NCBI RefSeq assembly: GCF_014385165.1
Contig: NZ_JACRTF010000001.1
Location: 620,001 to 684,000 of the forward strand
Direction of reading: 5' to 3'
Source: Jilunia laotingensis
Lineage (GTDB): Bacteria > Bacteroidota > Bacteroidia > Bacteroidales > Bacteroidaceae
Length of the DNA: 64,000 nucleotides
Shown: piece by piece, positions 19,596 through 29,303 of the stretch
Position numbering within the stretch: the first letter of the stretch is position 1
Layout: each line of letters starts with the position of its first letter
Notes under the pieces: model-generated
What the model saw: only the letters and a program-made list of their open reading frames with translations
What the model was told of the DNA's origin: nothing
Databases searched by the model: none
Program-made: the position numbers and the translations under genes

Positions 19596-20270
19596 TTAAT
19601 CGTCTATTCCTGCAACTATAATCACAATCTCGCCACGGGGTTCCGTTACGGTAAAGTGTTCAATCAATTCTGTAAGGCTACCTCTAACGGTCTCTTCATG
19701 TACTTTTGAAATCTCCCTGGACACACTAACCTGACGTTCCGTACCGAAATATTCAGCAAACTGTATCAGCGTTTTCAACAAACGGTGAGGGGATTCATAA
19801 AACACCATCGTCCGTCGTTCCTCCACCAAAGATTTGAGTTTAGTCATACGACCTTTTTTCTGGGGAAGAAAACCTTCAAATACGAATTTTTCATTAGGTA
19901 ATCCCGAAGCTACTAATGCTGGAACAAAAGCTGTAGCACCAGGTAAACATTGCACTTCGATACCATTGCGTACACATTCGCGCACTACTAAAAATCCTGG
20001 ATCAGAAATACCAGGAGTTCCGGCATCAGAAATCAAAGCCACTGTTTCACCAGCCTTAATTCTATTAACAACGCTCTCTACCGTTTTATGTTCATTAAAC
20101 TTATGATGTGATTGCATCGAGTTCTTTATCTCAAAATGCTTCAGTAGTATTCCGGAAGTACGTGTATCCTCAGCCAAAATCAAATCAACCTCCTTCAAAA
20201 TCCGAATAGCCCGGAAAGTCATATCTTCGAGATTTCCAACAGGTGTAGGTACGACGTATAATTTTCCCAT
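19596..20270 (-). CDS. rsmI: 16S rRNA 2'-O-ribose C1402 methyltransferase RsmI
   Basis: The protein begins MGKLYVVPTPVGNLEDMT and contains LAEDTRTSG, ALISDAGTPGISDPG and FYESPHRL, all diagnostic of RsmI. It methylates the 2'-OH of C1402 in 16S rRNA using S-adenosylmethionine. I place the start at 20270 (225 residues); the frame stays open for 26 more codons, but these have no homology character and would leave the standard MGKL start internal. Confidence 0.95.
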   Translation of the reverse strand: MGKLYVVPTPVGNLEDMTFRAIRILKEVDLILAEDTRTSGILLKHFEIKNSMQSHHKFNEHKTVESVVNRIKAGETVALISDAGTPGISDPGFLVVRECVRNGIEVQCLPGATAFVPALVASGLPNEKFVFEGFLPQKKGRMTKLKSLVEERRTMVFYESPHRLLKTLIQFAEYFGTERQVSVSREISKVHEETVRGSLTELIEHFTVTEPRGEIVIIVAGIDD

Positions 20271-20283
20271 ATTCTGCGATAAA

Positions 20284-20880
20284 TTAAATAAAATATTTTT
20301 TGAGAAGTTCCTGAAAATCAAGTAAAGCCTCATTCTCTTCACCGACATTCACTTTTGAAAGTAGAAACGCAATAGCAGCGTCCAAAGAACTCATCTCCGA
20401 AATTTGGCTTATCACTCTATTCATCAATTCATTATCTCCTCCGAAAAGCTCACGGGAAAAACGAAAAGAATCATTCAGACTGATTGAACAACGCAAATCA
20501 TTCACTGGACGAATGCGCTCACCTAATATAGGAGTAATAACAACAGAATCACGCGCAGGCTCAGTATCCACCATATCATGACAGGAAGAAGTTGCTACCT
20601 GCAAATTTTCCATACCATTTTTCTCCTCGCTATTTTCAGATACATCTTCTATTGTTTGCGACGATCGAATTTGATCTTTAGGAATATCCTGCACAGCATT
20701 TAACTCCTGCAACATCCTGTCCAGTCGATCACGTGCCTGTAGAATATTTCTCTTCAAGACTTCACGCAACATTGCATTTGGTTCACGCGAAAGAACGTCT
20801 ACCAGTAACTTTATTTCCTGGATATCCAGTTCTATATCATTCAAGAGTACTCGCATATTATTCTCATTTAGCTTATTCAT
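20284..20880 (-). CDS. Conserved Bacteroides hypothetical protein
   Basis: From the ATG at 20880 the protein has 198 residues beginning MNKLNENN. The N-terminal third is helical (IKLLVDVLSREPNAMLREVL), the middle is low-complexity and Ser/Glu-rich, and the C-terminal 75 residues form a compact conserved block (FRFSRELFGGDNELMNRVI). A TACATTTG box at 20891-20898 would put transcription start only a few bases before 20880, so the in-frame ATG at 20856 may be the true start. It is first in the operon with rsmI. I know of no function. Confidence 0.65.
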   Translation of the reverse strand: MNKLNENNMRVLLNDIELDIQEIKLLVDVLSREPNAMLREVLKRNILQARDRLDRMLQELNAVQDIPKDQIRSSQTIEDVSENSEEKNGMENLQVATSSCHDMVDTEPARDSVVITPILGERIRPVNDLRCSISLNDSFRFSRELFGGDNELMNRVISQISEMSSLDAAIAFLLSKVNVGEENEALLDFQELLKKYFI

Positions 20881-20971
20881 GAAGATTCGGCAAATGTAGA
20901 AATAAATAATGAAAAAACATGAGGAAGCAAACAAAAGTATTATTTTTGCACACAATATAACACACTAAATT

Positions 20972-21571
20972 ATGGTACTATTTTCAGAAGATCATATACA
21001 AGAGACAGGTAGAAGAGGAAGAATCGAAGTCATTTGCGGCTCAATGTTTTCGGGAAAAACCGAAGAATTGATACGCCGTCTAAGACGTGCAGAATTTGCA
21101 CGTCAACGTGTGGAGATTTTCAAACCAGCTATCGACACCCGATATTCGGAAGCAGATGTAGTATCTCATGACAGTCATTCAATAGCTTCTACCCCAATTG
21201 ATTCATCTGCGAGCATACTTCTATTTACATCCGAAATAGATGTAGTAGGGATTGATGAAGCACAATTTTTCGACAATGGCCTCATCGACGTGTGCAATCA
21301 ACTTGCAAATAATGGCATTCGCGTTATCATTGCAGGATTGGATATGGATTTCAAAGGAAATCCTTTTGGCCCGATGCCGGGGTTATGCGCTATAGCTGAT
21401 GAAGTGTCTAAAGTACATGCCATTTGTGTAAAGTGTGGTCAATTAGCCTCTTTCTCACACCGCACAGTAAAGAATGACAAGCAGGTTCTCTTAGGAGAAA
21501 CATCAGAATATGAGCCATTGTGTCGTGAATGTTATTTGCGAGCTTTGGAAAATGATAAAGGAAAAAGTTAA
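20972..21571 (+). CDS. tdk: Thymidine kinase
   Basis: The 199-residue protein has the P-loop [11 protein letters not shown], the DEAQFF Walker B-like motif, and a C-terminal zinc ribbon with Cys pairs in CVKCG and CREC. It phosphorylates thymidine with ATP in the salvage pathway. A TATTTTTG promoter box lies at 20941-20948, divergent from the neighbouring hypothetical gene. Confidence 0.97.
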   Translation: MVLFSEDHIQETGRRGRIEVICGSMFSGKTEELIRRLRRAEFARQRVEIFKPAIDTRYSEADVVSHDSHSIASTPIDSSASILLFTSEIDVVGIDEAQFFDNGLIDVCNQLANNGIRVIIAGLDMDFKGNPFGPMPGLCAIADEVSKVHAICVKCGQLASFSHRTVKNDKQVLLGETSEYEPLCRECYLRALENDKGKS

Positions 21572-21592
21572 TTTAAATCATTTAGCATTGTT

Positions 21593-22720
21593 ATGGAAAG
21601 GAAAAAAATCACATTTGACAGTTTTATACGAGGCACAATCTGTTGTGTGTTAATTATCGGTCTTTTAATGTTAATTGAAAGATTAAGCGGTGTCCTATTA
21701 CCTTTTTTCCTTGCATGGCTTATTGCCTATATGATTTACCCGTTAGTCAAATTTTTCCAATACAAATTGCATTTTAAAAACCGGGTTCTTGCTATTTTTG
21801 GTGCTTTACTGACGCTCACAATAATAGGATTAGCTGCATTTTACTTTCTCGTACCACCTGTATTAGAAGAATTTTGGAAAGTAAAAGACCTTTTGCTCAC
21901 CTATTTCACAACTGGAATGGGTAGTAATAGCAACGTTCCTAAAAGCTTATCCGAATTCATTCAAGAAAACATAGACATGAATGCCGTCAATAATATTCTC
22001 AACGAAGAGAATATATTAAACGCTATAAAAAGTACTGTACCTAAACTATGGGCATTACTATCAGAATCCATCAGTTTCTTATTCAGTATCTTTGCCTCAT
22101 TCATCATTCTATTATATGTCGTATTTATTTTACTTGATTATGAATCAATTGCAGAAGGATGGCTTCATCTTCTCCCGGGCAAATACCGTACCTTCACCAC
22201 CAATCTGATTAAGGATGTCCAAAACGGCATGAATACATATTTTCGTGGACAAGCATTGGTCGCTCTGTGTGTAGGAATTCTGTTCAGCATAGGTTTTCTG
22301 ATCATAGACTTTCCACTAGCTATCGGTTTGGGACTTTTTATCGGTGCATTAAACATGGTACCTTATCTTCAAATTATAGGTTTCGTACCGACTATCTTAT
22401 TAGCTATTTTAAAAGCAGCCGATACTGGAGACAATTTCTGGATCATCATCGCCTCCGCCACTGCAGTTTTTATTGTCGTCCAAATCATACAAGATGCATT
22501 TATCGTCCCAAAAATCATGGGAAAAATAACCGGCCTCAATCCTGCCATCATTTTATTATCTCTTTCAATATGGGGCTCATTAATGGGCATATTAGGCATG
22601 ATTATAGCACTTCCCTTAACCACACTAATGCTTTCCTATTACCAGCGTTTCATAATCAATCAAGAAAAAATAAGTTCTCCTATTTCAGAACCATATGACA
22701 ATCAGCAAAATAACAAATAA
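21593..22720 (+). CDS. AI-2E family transporter (PerM-like permease)
   Basis: The 375-residue protein has paired N-terminal membrane helices (FFLAWLIAYMIYPLV), a soluble loop about residues 95-150, and a C-terminal helix bundle ending PLTTLMLSYYQRF, the family layout. Members export small molecules or exchange ions; some are Na+/H+ antiporters and E. coli TqsA exports AI-2. Substrate here is unknown. It follows tdk by 21 bp. Confidence 0.88.
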   Translation: MERKKITFDSFIRGTICCVLIIGLLMLIERLSGVLLPFFLAWLIAYMIYPLVKFFQYKLHFKNRVLAIFGALLTLTIIGLAAFYFLVPPVLEEFWKVKDLLLTYFTTGMGSNSNVPKSLSEFIQENIDMNAVNNILNEENILNAIKSTVPKLWALLSESISFLFSIFASFIILLYVVFILLDYESIAEGWLHLLPGKYRTFTTNLIKDVQNGMNTYFRGQALVALCVGILFSIGFLIIDFPLAIGLGLFIGALNMVPYLQIIGFVPTILLAILKAADTGDNFWIIIASATAVFIVVQIIQDAFIVPKIMGKITGLNPAIILLSLSIWGSLMGILGMIIALPLTTLMLSYYQRFIINQEKISSPISEPYDNQQNNK

Positions 22721-22778
22721 CAATAAAATTCACAACAACTTTTTTATCCATTTTACTTGCAAATATAAAAAAAGTAAC

Positions 22779-22786
22779 TACCTTTG
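22779..22786 (+). promoter_or_regulatory. Promoter of tRNA-Lys
   Basis: TACCTTTG matches TAnnTTTG, and a TTG at 22757-22759 lies 19 bp upstream at the -33 position. The box is 39 bp before the tRNA. Confidence 0.65.
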
Positions 22787-22825
22787 CACCCGCAATCAGG
22801 AAATAACTGATTAGCTCAAAGGATT

Positions 22826-22901
22826 GATTCGCTAGCTCAGCAGGTAGAGCACAACACTTTTAATGTTGGGGTCCTGGGTTCGAGCCCCAGGCGGATCACC
22901 A
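22826..22901 (+). tRNA. tRNA-Lys (anticodon TTT)
   Basis: The 76-nt sequence folds as a full cloverleaf: acceptor GATTCGC pairs with GCGGATC (one G-T pair), anticodon stem CAACA/TGTTG encloses loop CTTTTAA, and the T arm is CTGGG-TTCGAGC-CCCAG. CCA is encoded. Its 3' end serves as an integration site for the downstream island. Confidence 0.97.
22882..22899 (+). repeat. attL: tRNA 3' end copy of an 18-bp direct repeat
   Basis: GAGCCCCAGGCGGATCAC recurs exactly at 35715-35732. The sequences diverge right after it (C versus T), as expected for integrase-made direct repeats. Confidence 0.88.
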
Positions 22902-22921
22902 AACAAAGATGAAAATCGAAG

Positions 22922-22957
22922 AAAATCCCTGATAATCAACAGTTATCGGGGATTTTT
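22922..22957 (+). terminator. Terminator after tRNA-Lys
   Basis: AAAATCCCTGATAA (22922-22935) pairs with TTATCGGGGATTTT (from 22943), one mismatch, followed by a T-rich stretch. Confidence 0.8.
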
Positions 22958-23058
22958 AGTTTCTGCCCATCTCCCCTTTTATGCAAAATGCGGCAACTTT
23001 CACAGGCCAATTCGGTGGAGTAAGATTCCATCCGAAAAAGTCCACCGAATTAGGTTGC

Positions 23059-23093
23059 TTTGCGTTGATACACACTATTTTGCGTAGTTACAC
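23059..23093. repeat. Direct repeat upstream of the first island integrase
   Basis: TTTGCGTTGATACAC at 23059-23073 recurs as TTTGCGTAGTTACAC at 23079-23093, exactly 20 bp apart. The position between att site and integrase suggests arm-type integrase sites. A nearby inverted pair (TTCGGTGGA and TCCACCGAA, 23013-23049) fits the same role. Confidence 0.5.
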
Positions 23094-23139
23094 TTCCGGC
23101 TTTGGAACTTAATTTTGCAAACAAAAAAAGTATCAAGCC

Positions 23140-24220
23140 ATGCAAAGAAACTATTTCTCGATTCTCTTCTTTATCAGAAGAACAAGACTGTTGAAAAACG
23201 GCGAAGCACCCATCGGGCTGCGAATCACCGTAAACGGACAACGTGCCGAAATGCAAATCAAGCGCAGTGTTGCCGAAGAGCGTTGGAACGCATCCAAGGG
23301 ATGTGTGACAGGAAAAGACCGCAAAGCGTTGGAACTGAATCAGTATCTGGAATCTGTCAGGACGAAGATTTATCAGATACATCGCGAACTGCTGCAAGAC
23401 GGCAAGCCTATCACGGCTTTCACCATGATACAGAAGTTCAATGGTGAGGGCGAAGCTCCCAAGATGCTCTTGGAGGTATTCCGTGAACATAACAAGAAGT
23501 ACAGGGAACTGATTGACCGTGATTATGTGAAAGGCACGGTTTTGAGATACGAAAGAACTGTCCGCTATCTGGAGGAAATGCTTCAAAGCCAATACAACCT
23601 GAAAGACATTCCGTTGAAAGAGTTAAACCATGAGTTCGTACTGAACTTTGAACACTTTGTAAAGGTGCAGAAGAGCTGCGCCCAAAATGCGGCTGTCAAG
23701 TATCTGAAGAATTTAAAGAAAATTACACGCCTTGCGTTGGTCAACAAATGGATTGCCGATGACCCGTTCACTGAAATCCGTTTTCACCAGACACAGAGCA
23801 ACCGTGATTTCTTGACGGAAGAGGAACTCAATGCCATCATCAATAAAAAGGTTGATATACCACGCCTTGAAACCGTCCGTGATATTTTTGTCTTTTGTGC
23901 GCTGAGTGGTTTGGCGTTCACAGACGCACAGCATCTGACACCGGAGCATATCACACAAGACAGCAACGGGGACTATTGGATTAGAAAGCCGCGTGAAAAG
24001 ACAAACAATATGTGCAACATTCCCTTGCTGGACATTCCACGGATGATTGCAGAGAAATACAAGAACCATCCCGAGTGCATCAAAAAGGGAGTAGTATTGC
24101 CTGTTCCGTCCAATCAGCGAATGAACAGTTACCTCAAAGAGATAGCGGACGTGTGCGGCATCAAGAAAGCGTTAAGCACGCATATAGCTCGGCACACCTT
24201 TTGCCACTACTATTACATTG
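23140..24220 (+). pseudogene. Tyrosine integrase, frameshifted and cut before the catalytic Tyr
   Basis: About 350 codons match the Bacteroidetes integrase plan: N-terminal arm domain, SAM-like core-binding domain and catalytic domain with DFLTEEEL and HIARHTF. At 24199-24202 a run of four T where three are expected breaks the frame; removing one T restores ATTITL and then a TGA. Homology ends there, so the GH-box and Tyr nucleophile are missing. Box I (LSGLAFTD) has no Arg, as in IntDOT-like enzymes. The gene lies directly inside attL, so it was the integrase of this island; it is now inactive. Promoter TAATTTTG at 23110-23117. Confidence 0.85.
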
Positions 24221-24400
24221 TGATTTATCCTATTGTAATACAGCCCGTTATGATAAGTATTTTTAAAAAGGGTAATGACTTAGCAACGTGCTATCTACCT
24301 TTATTTTCTCAATTCTACATCATTTCAAATAACCGATATAAAAGTAGAACAAATATTCCATACAACAAAATAACAGACCTTTAATTCTATATTCCTATTA

Positions 24401-25159
24401 TTATTTGCTCGCCAGTTTCTTATATATTACAGTATTTAAGAAATCTTCTTTCTTATGCTTTGATATTGGTATCTCTTTTCCCTCAATGAAAAGTCGTCCA
24501 CCCGCAACAGTTTCTATGCGAGAGGTATTAACAAGATAAGACTTGTGTATTCTAAAGAAAGTATCTTTAGGTAGCATATCTTCCAAAGATGCCATTGTCT
24601 GATGAATGATGAATGTCTTTTCTTTAAAATGCAATTTCAAATAATTCTGCATCGTTTCTACAAACAGTATATCTTCCCAATTTATTCTTTGAAATGTATC
24701 TCCTTGCCTAATGTACATAACATCGGATTTATCATCTGTATTATTTTGCAATGATACACGGGAATTAAATAAATCTAATGCTATTTGTACAGCTTGAAAG
24801 AAACGTTGAAAAGCAAAAGGTTTAAGTAGATAATCTACTACATGTAACCGAAAACCATCTAAAGCATATTCAGAATATGCAGTTGTTATAATGGTTAGTG
24901 GTGCTTTATTCAAAGACTCTAAAAAGTCAAGTCCTGAAAGGTAGGGCATATTAATATCAAGAAACATTAAATCAATCTCTTTTCTTTTAAGAATATCTGC
25001 TGCTTCAATTGCCGAAGAACAAGTATCTTCAACGATAAGAAAATCTAATTTTTCTATATTAGTTGCTATAATCTTAATAGCAACTAATTCATCATCAATA
25101 ATCAAGCATTTTAAAGGATTATTACCTGATTTCAAGGAATTTGAGTTTGCCATAATCAT
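24401..25159 (-). CDS. LytTR-family response regulator
   Basis: The 252-residue protein has a receiver domain (about 15-125) with the acidic pair DDE, phospho-acceptor in LMFLDINMP and Lys in LLKPFAF, then a LytTR DNA-binding domain (about 150-248) with FFRIHKSYLVN. It overlaps the sensor kinase gene by 4 bp and is divergent from the outer membrane protein gene at 26317, its probable target. Confidence 0.92.
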   Translation of the reverse strand: MIMANSNSLKSGNNPLKCLIIDDELVAIKIIATNIEKLDFLIVEDTCSSAIEAADILKRKEIDLMFLDINMPYLSGLDFLESLNKAPLTIITTAYSEYALDGFRLHVVDYLLKPFAFQRFFQAVQIALDLFNSRVSLQNNTDDKSDVMYIRQGDTFQRINWEDILFVETMQNYLKLHFKEKTFIIHQTMASLEDMLPKDTFFRIHKSYLVNTSRIETVAGGRLFIEGKEIPISKHKKEDFLNTVIYKKLASK

Positions 25160-26178
25160 TTCAAAATTGTGAGTTTAGAATTATATATATATTCTGAATT
25201 TTGTATTGATAGATTATATTTTTCACCATACAATATATCTAACCGATTTTTTAAGTTTTCTAATCCTAAGCCTGAGTTCTTCCCCTTTTCAATAGGTATT
25301 GCTGATTTTGAATTTTCTACTTCAAGGGAAATCATTTCCGCTTTCTCTTCAAAGACTATACTAATATAACCTTTGACGTTAGAACTTCGAGAAACATGCT
25401 TAAAAGCATTTTCTATCAATGGGATTAGTAATAAAGGGGGAAATTTAGTTTGCTTATTCTGTATTTCCCATGAACAATTTACATTTAACTTATCTTCCCA
25501 CCTTATCTTTTCAATATCTATAAAATTTTTCAAAAAGCCTATTTCTTCTTCTATACAGACACTCTCCTTTTTGCCACTATATAATTGGTAACGAAGTATA
25601 TCTGTATATTTTAATAATAGAGTAGTTGCTAAATCGTCCTTTTTCTCAATGTAATAATAAATATGATTGAGTACATTAAACATAAAGTGGGGATTTATCT
25701 GTGCTTGGAGTGTGTGTAATTGTGACTCTAAATGTATCTTTTCCAATTTGTTATGTTCATAGTAAAAACGCATGCCGCAAAAAGCTATATTTACGACAAA
25801 TGCAGTTAGTAATTGGTCTACAAAATCAGATAGCAATGTATCATCCGTAGAGATTAAATTAGATGGCAAAAACACACCTGTTTGTTCAAAGTATCTAAAT
25901 ATCCAAAAAACAGAAGTTAATATAGATGCCGAAATGAAAGACAGAAAGATGAACTGTAATGCAAAACAATCCATTCTCTTTCTTTTCATTGCTCTTGGCA
26001 ATAAATACACACTCAATAAGATATTTATAATCAGCATGGGGGTAATATAACACACCGTTATAGATAATACTTCTAAGAATGGCGCTTTATTCAAAAGCTT
26101 CATCCACACAAAAAAAGCAATCACGACCCATAAAAGAAGAACAAAACGGTCGTATCTCTTTGAATAGTCATTTTTCAT
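25156..26178 (-). CDS. LytS/YehU-type sensor histidine kinase
   Basis: The 340-residue protein has four hydrophobic segments (about 12-130), then a His kinase domain with the phospho-acceptor motif QAQINPHFMFNVLNH and an ATPase region with PLIENAFKH and GLGLENLKNRL. The last residues are TILK. It has no obvious sensor domain apart from the membrane part. It pairs with the LytTR regulator; such pairs in mobile Bacteroides DNA often control neighbouring transport or envelope genes. Confidence 0.92.
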   Translation of the reverse strand: MKNDYSKRYDRFVLLLWVVIAFFVWMKLLNKAPFLEVLSITVCYITPMLIINILLSVYLLPRAMKRKRMDCFALQFIFLSFISASILTSVFWIFRYFEQTGVFLPSNLISTDDTLLSDFVDQLLTAFVVNIAFCGMRFYYEHNKLEKIHLESQLHTLQAQINPHFMFNVLNHIYYYIEKKDDLATTLLLKYTDILRYQLYSGKKESVCIEEEIGFLKNFIDIEKIRWEDKLNVNCSWEIQNKQTKFPPLLLIPLIENAFKHVSRSSNVKGYISIVFEEKAEMISLEVENSKSAIPIEKGKNSGLGLENLKNRLDILYGEKYNLSIQNSEYIYNSKLTILK

Positions 26179-26316
26179 GTGACAAAGATATGATAATTAC
26201 TCAATAAGCACTTGTCCAGTCATCATAAGCTAAAGCCCAGTTATCAAAAAAATTATTCACTACATCGTAATATACTGATATTTGCAGACGAACATTTACT
26301 TAAAAACAAAGAAAAT

Positions 26317-27235
26317 ATGAAATCAACATTATTTTGGACAGTATTATTCTTACTTGCCAGTAAGAATATAGATGCACAAGTTTCTTTTAAGGCAGAATAC
26401 TTTGGAACATCAAGCTATTGGCATGAAACAGGAGAAGACTCACGAGAAAAAAATAGGAAATTGCAAAGGGAGTGCTGTTGTTTATCAAGGTAGTATTAAT
26501 ATTCCTTTATTGGTAAAAAACACAAAATATGACCGTCCAACTATATGGAGTGTTGGTATTAATGGAGCATATGCATCACTTAACAACAAGAATTTTACTG
26601 GTGACTATGACGGAATGGTTATTAATGAAATGATGAATATCGCATTAGGATTGTCCTATATGCGTCCTTTAAGCGAAAAGTGGAGTTTGATAACAAGTTT
26701 AGGAGCAGGTATCTATGCTCCATCTACCAATCTATCAAAAATCAGGTACAAGCATTTATTAGGGAATGTTGCCGTTCTATTTATCAGACATCTAAAATCC
26801 AATATGGAAGTCGGGGGCGGTATTGCAATAAATAGCACCTTTGGTTATCCAATGGTATTTCCTGCATTATATTTCAATTGGAATAGTGATGGTAAATTCA
26901 ATTTTAAAATTTCGGTTGTAGATGGATTGAATTTAGCAGCAGGATATGATATAAATAAATTCTTGGATTTATCCTTAGTTGTAGAAATGAGTGGACAATC
27001 AGCTTTTACGGAGAAAGACGGAGAAGATGTAACATTTTCCCACCAATATTTTATTGCAGGGGTTCGTCCAGAAATAAAACTCGGCAATAAAGTGTCTATA
27101 CCAATAACAGCAGGTATGCATTTAATTCGTTCAGGCTTTTATAGTGAGAGAACACTAAAAGGTATGTTTAGTAATGACGACTATTATTTTCAAGCATCAC
27201 CTTATGTTTCTGCGGGAATAAAAATTGGTTTTTAA
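26317..27235 (+). pseudogene. DUF6268-like outer membrane beta-barrel gene, frameshifted at an A7 run
   Basis: An ATG at 26317 gives a signal peptide (LFLLASKNIDAQ) and the start of a barrel. The frame breaks at seven A's (26447-26453); with six, it runs smoothly into IGNCKGSAVVYQG and on to a C-terminal SAGIKIGF at 27235, about 305 residues. The strand-rich pattern (WSVGINGAYASL, WSLITSLGAGIYAP) fits DUF6268 outer membrane proteins. The break could be decay, a sequence error, or be bridged by transcriptional slippage. It is divergent from the LytTR two-component pair. Confidence 0.7.
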
Positions 27236-27238
27236 AAA

Positions 27239-28029
27239 ATGAAGATAATTAAAGAATATCAAATGAAAACAGATTTATTATTCAGACATCCTATAAGAAT
27301 ATTTTGTATTGCAAATTTCCTTACAGTCATTTTGATTGTTGTTACTTTTTCTTTTGATTACATACCACAATGGGCTCCGGGAGCATTTGCAATTCTAATT
27401 ATCTTATTTCTAAAAGGTAAATCAGGAGTTTATGAACTAATCAAAAGTATGTCTTTCAAGTTTATAAATTTAAAATGGTATTTACTGGCATTAATATTTC
27501 CTATCTTATTATGTTATTTCTCTTATATAGGGATTTCCATGGTTGAATACAAAGAGATAGTTAATTTGAAACTTAGTCATTCGTTAAGTGATTATGGCAC
27601 ATTAGTCTTTCTTATAATATTAGGAAGTTGCGGTGAAGAATTAGGATGGAGAGGCTTTATGCTTCCACAACTTCTAAAAAAACACTCTCTATTTACAAGT
27701 AGCCTTTTAATTGGAATATTTTGGGGAATATGGCATTTGAATATTTTATTGGGAGTACCTGTTTTTTTATATATCTTATTTTAGTTATTGAATTCTCTTT
27801 TGTTTCATCATGGCTATACATTAAAACAAAAAGAAATTTGCTGACTACAATAATACTACATACTTCAATTAATGTATGTTCAATAGTTTTCTTCGAAAGG
27901 ATTGTTGTAAACGAAAATATGAATAGCCAATCAATGCTATTGTTATATGGAATAATTGCTATAAGTTTTATTCCATTATGTATATTCTCAATTTGGAATA
28001 TGTTTATTACTCAAAAAATAAAAAAATGA
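27239..28029 (+). pseudogene. CPBP-family intramembrane protease gene, frameshifted at a T7 run
   Basis: The first 181 codons contain membrane segments and the CPBP motifs GEELGWRGF and GIFWGIWHL. The frame then stops at 27784. Adding one T to the run at 27762-27768 joins it to FIYLILVIEFSFVSSW and HTSINV, completing the third motif and about 262 residues. CPBP proteases cleave within membranes; bacterial members often confer self-immunity to bacteriocins or process signals. It lies 3 bp after the barrel gene, so the two formed one unit. Confidence 0.75.
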
Positions 28030-28638
28030 ACAATTTAACAAACATGAGTTTTTTCCAATTATTGTCGGAATACTCGCAGCGTAAAGTTTCTGCATCTGAA
28101 TTTGCGGAAGCTATCGAAGAATTGGCTATACATTTGGCTGATTTTAGTATTAATGAGCAGGATTATAGCGTTTTACTACGCTATTTTTCTTTCGGATTAC
28201 ATCGGCTTAAATCGTATCGTGTGCGGTTTGAGCAAGAAAAAAATGCCCTATTTGCATTTGATTGATGAAGCAATAGGACTGTTGAACACTGAAATGCGCA
28301 TTGTAAAATGGCGCATTAAATATCCTGAACAATTCACACAGCACGCAAACAAACTATTTCTTTCCCCTCTCCATTTAACTGATAAGACAAGCCTTGTTAA
28401 TATCATGGAAATAGTAAGCGGCTTATTTCTTTCCAAAAACATCATATATCAGAATGGCAAACCCGTTCACCTGACGGACTTAGGCAAAGGTTTTGAATGG
28501 CTTTTTAATATAAAATTGGGTGATTATCACCAAAAGCATGAAGATGTTACAAAACGGAAATCTACTAAATTAACGGAATTTCTTAATGGACTAATAACCC
28601 TTATCCGCAAGGAACACGAAAATAAAGGGTATAGATAA
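28026..28638 (+). pseudogene. RteC-like regulator gene, short and frameshifted at an A7 run
   Basis: The ATG at 28026 overlaps the CPBP stop (ATGA). The frame breaks at seven A's (28237-28243); with six, EQEKMPYLHLIDEA continues to KLTEFLNGLITLIRKEHE, about 203 residues. The pattern of a C-terminal charged stretch followed by FLxxL matches the RteC family, which controls excision of CTnDOT-type conjugative transposons. The match is to the C-terminal half of the family, so it is a distant or degraded member. Confidence 0.6.
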
Positions 28639-28660
28639 TCAATGACTTAGTATCAATTTA

Positions 28661-28685
28661 TACGGGGTAGCCTTGTTACCCCGTA
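28661..28685 (+). terminator. Terminator after the RteC-like gene
   Basis: TACGGGGTA (28661-28669) pairs perfectly with TACCCCGTA (28677-28685), followed by a short T-rich tract. Confidence 0.7.
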
Positions 28686-28766
28686 ATTTCTTTGCTTCCA
28701 TTTTCTGAACTTTGCTTCATCAATCGATTGGTAATCATTTATGTATAACCTGAAAAATGAAGCAAT

Positions 28767-29090
28767 ATGTATGTAGATAGTTACGAGTTCAAAGACTGGA
28801 TGCAAAAGCTACTTGATAAACTGGAAGAAGTAGGTAAAGACGTGAAGAGTTTGCAAACTAATCCCGAAGTAATGCCGGGCGATAAACTTTTGGATAATCA
28901 GGACTTATGTCTGTTGTTCAAAGTAAGTACCCGAACATTACAGAGATTGCGAAGCAAAAAGATGCTATCCTTTATGATGATTAGCGGAAAAGCCTATTAT
29001 CGGGCTTCTGATGTGCGAGAGTTCATAAAGGAAAGGTTTGATGTGGGTACGCTCCGAAAGTTTGAAAAAGAACACGGAACGGATAAATAA
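28767..29090 (+). CDS. Helix-turn-helix DNA-binding protein, excisionase-like
   Basis: The 107-residue protein has an N-terminal coiled segment (WMQKLLDKLEEVGKDV) and a MerR/excisionase-type winged helix (about 45-95) with LLDNQDLCLLFKVSTRTLQRL and AYYRASDVREFI. Genes of this type lie next to rteC in Bacteroides conjugative and mobilisable elements and help in excision. It is bounded by terminators on both sides and appears intact. Confidence 0.8.
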   Translation: MYVDSYEFKDWMQKLLDKLEEVGKDVKSLQTNPEVMPGDKLLDNQDLCLLFKVSTRTLQRLRSKKMLSFMMISGKAYYRASDVREFIKERFDVGTLRKFEKEHGTDK

Positions 29091-29100
29091 GAAAGAAACT

Positions 29101-29133
29101 ATCCCAGAGTTGTACACGTGGCAACTCCGGGAT
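29101..29133 (+). terminator. Terminator after the HTH gene
   Basis: ATCCCAGAGTTG (29101-29112) pairs with CAACTCCGGGAT (29122-29133), one mismatch, then TTTTTC. Confidence 0.85.
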
Positions 29134-29156
29134 TTTTCTTTTTTGGCAAGCCGTTT

Positions 29157-29303
29157 TTATTCCTCTGCCGATATTGTCCCCTCTCTTTGGTAGGACTGTT
29201 CAAACCGTCTGCTTAAAAGTACTATCATTTCATTAGTCTTTATCAATTCCAAAGTACATTGTTCCAGCCTGTAAAGTAAAGCAAGTGCTTTCTTCTCTGA
29301 AAA
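29157..29303 (-). pseudogene. C-terminal fragment of a mobilisation (MobA/MobC-like) gene, minus strand
   Basis: Reading leftward from 29303, 48 codons (FSEKKALALLYRLEQCTLEL and on to GTISAEE, stop at 29157-29159) match the C-terminus of small Bacteroides mobilisation proteins. There is no start. It abuts a homologous fragment on the opposite strand. Confidence 0.6.

Noticed and set aside
19596..20348. Longer start of rsmI at 20348
   Set aside because: The extra 26 residues are not family-like and would overlap the upstream gene; MGKLYVVPTPVGN is the standard RsmI start.
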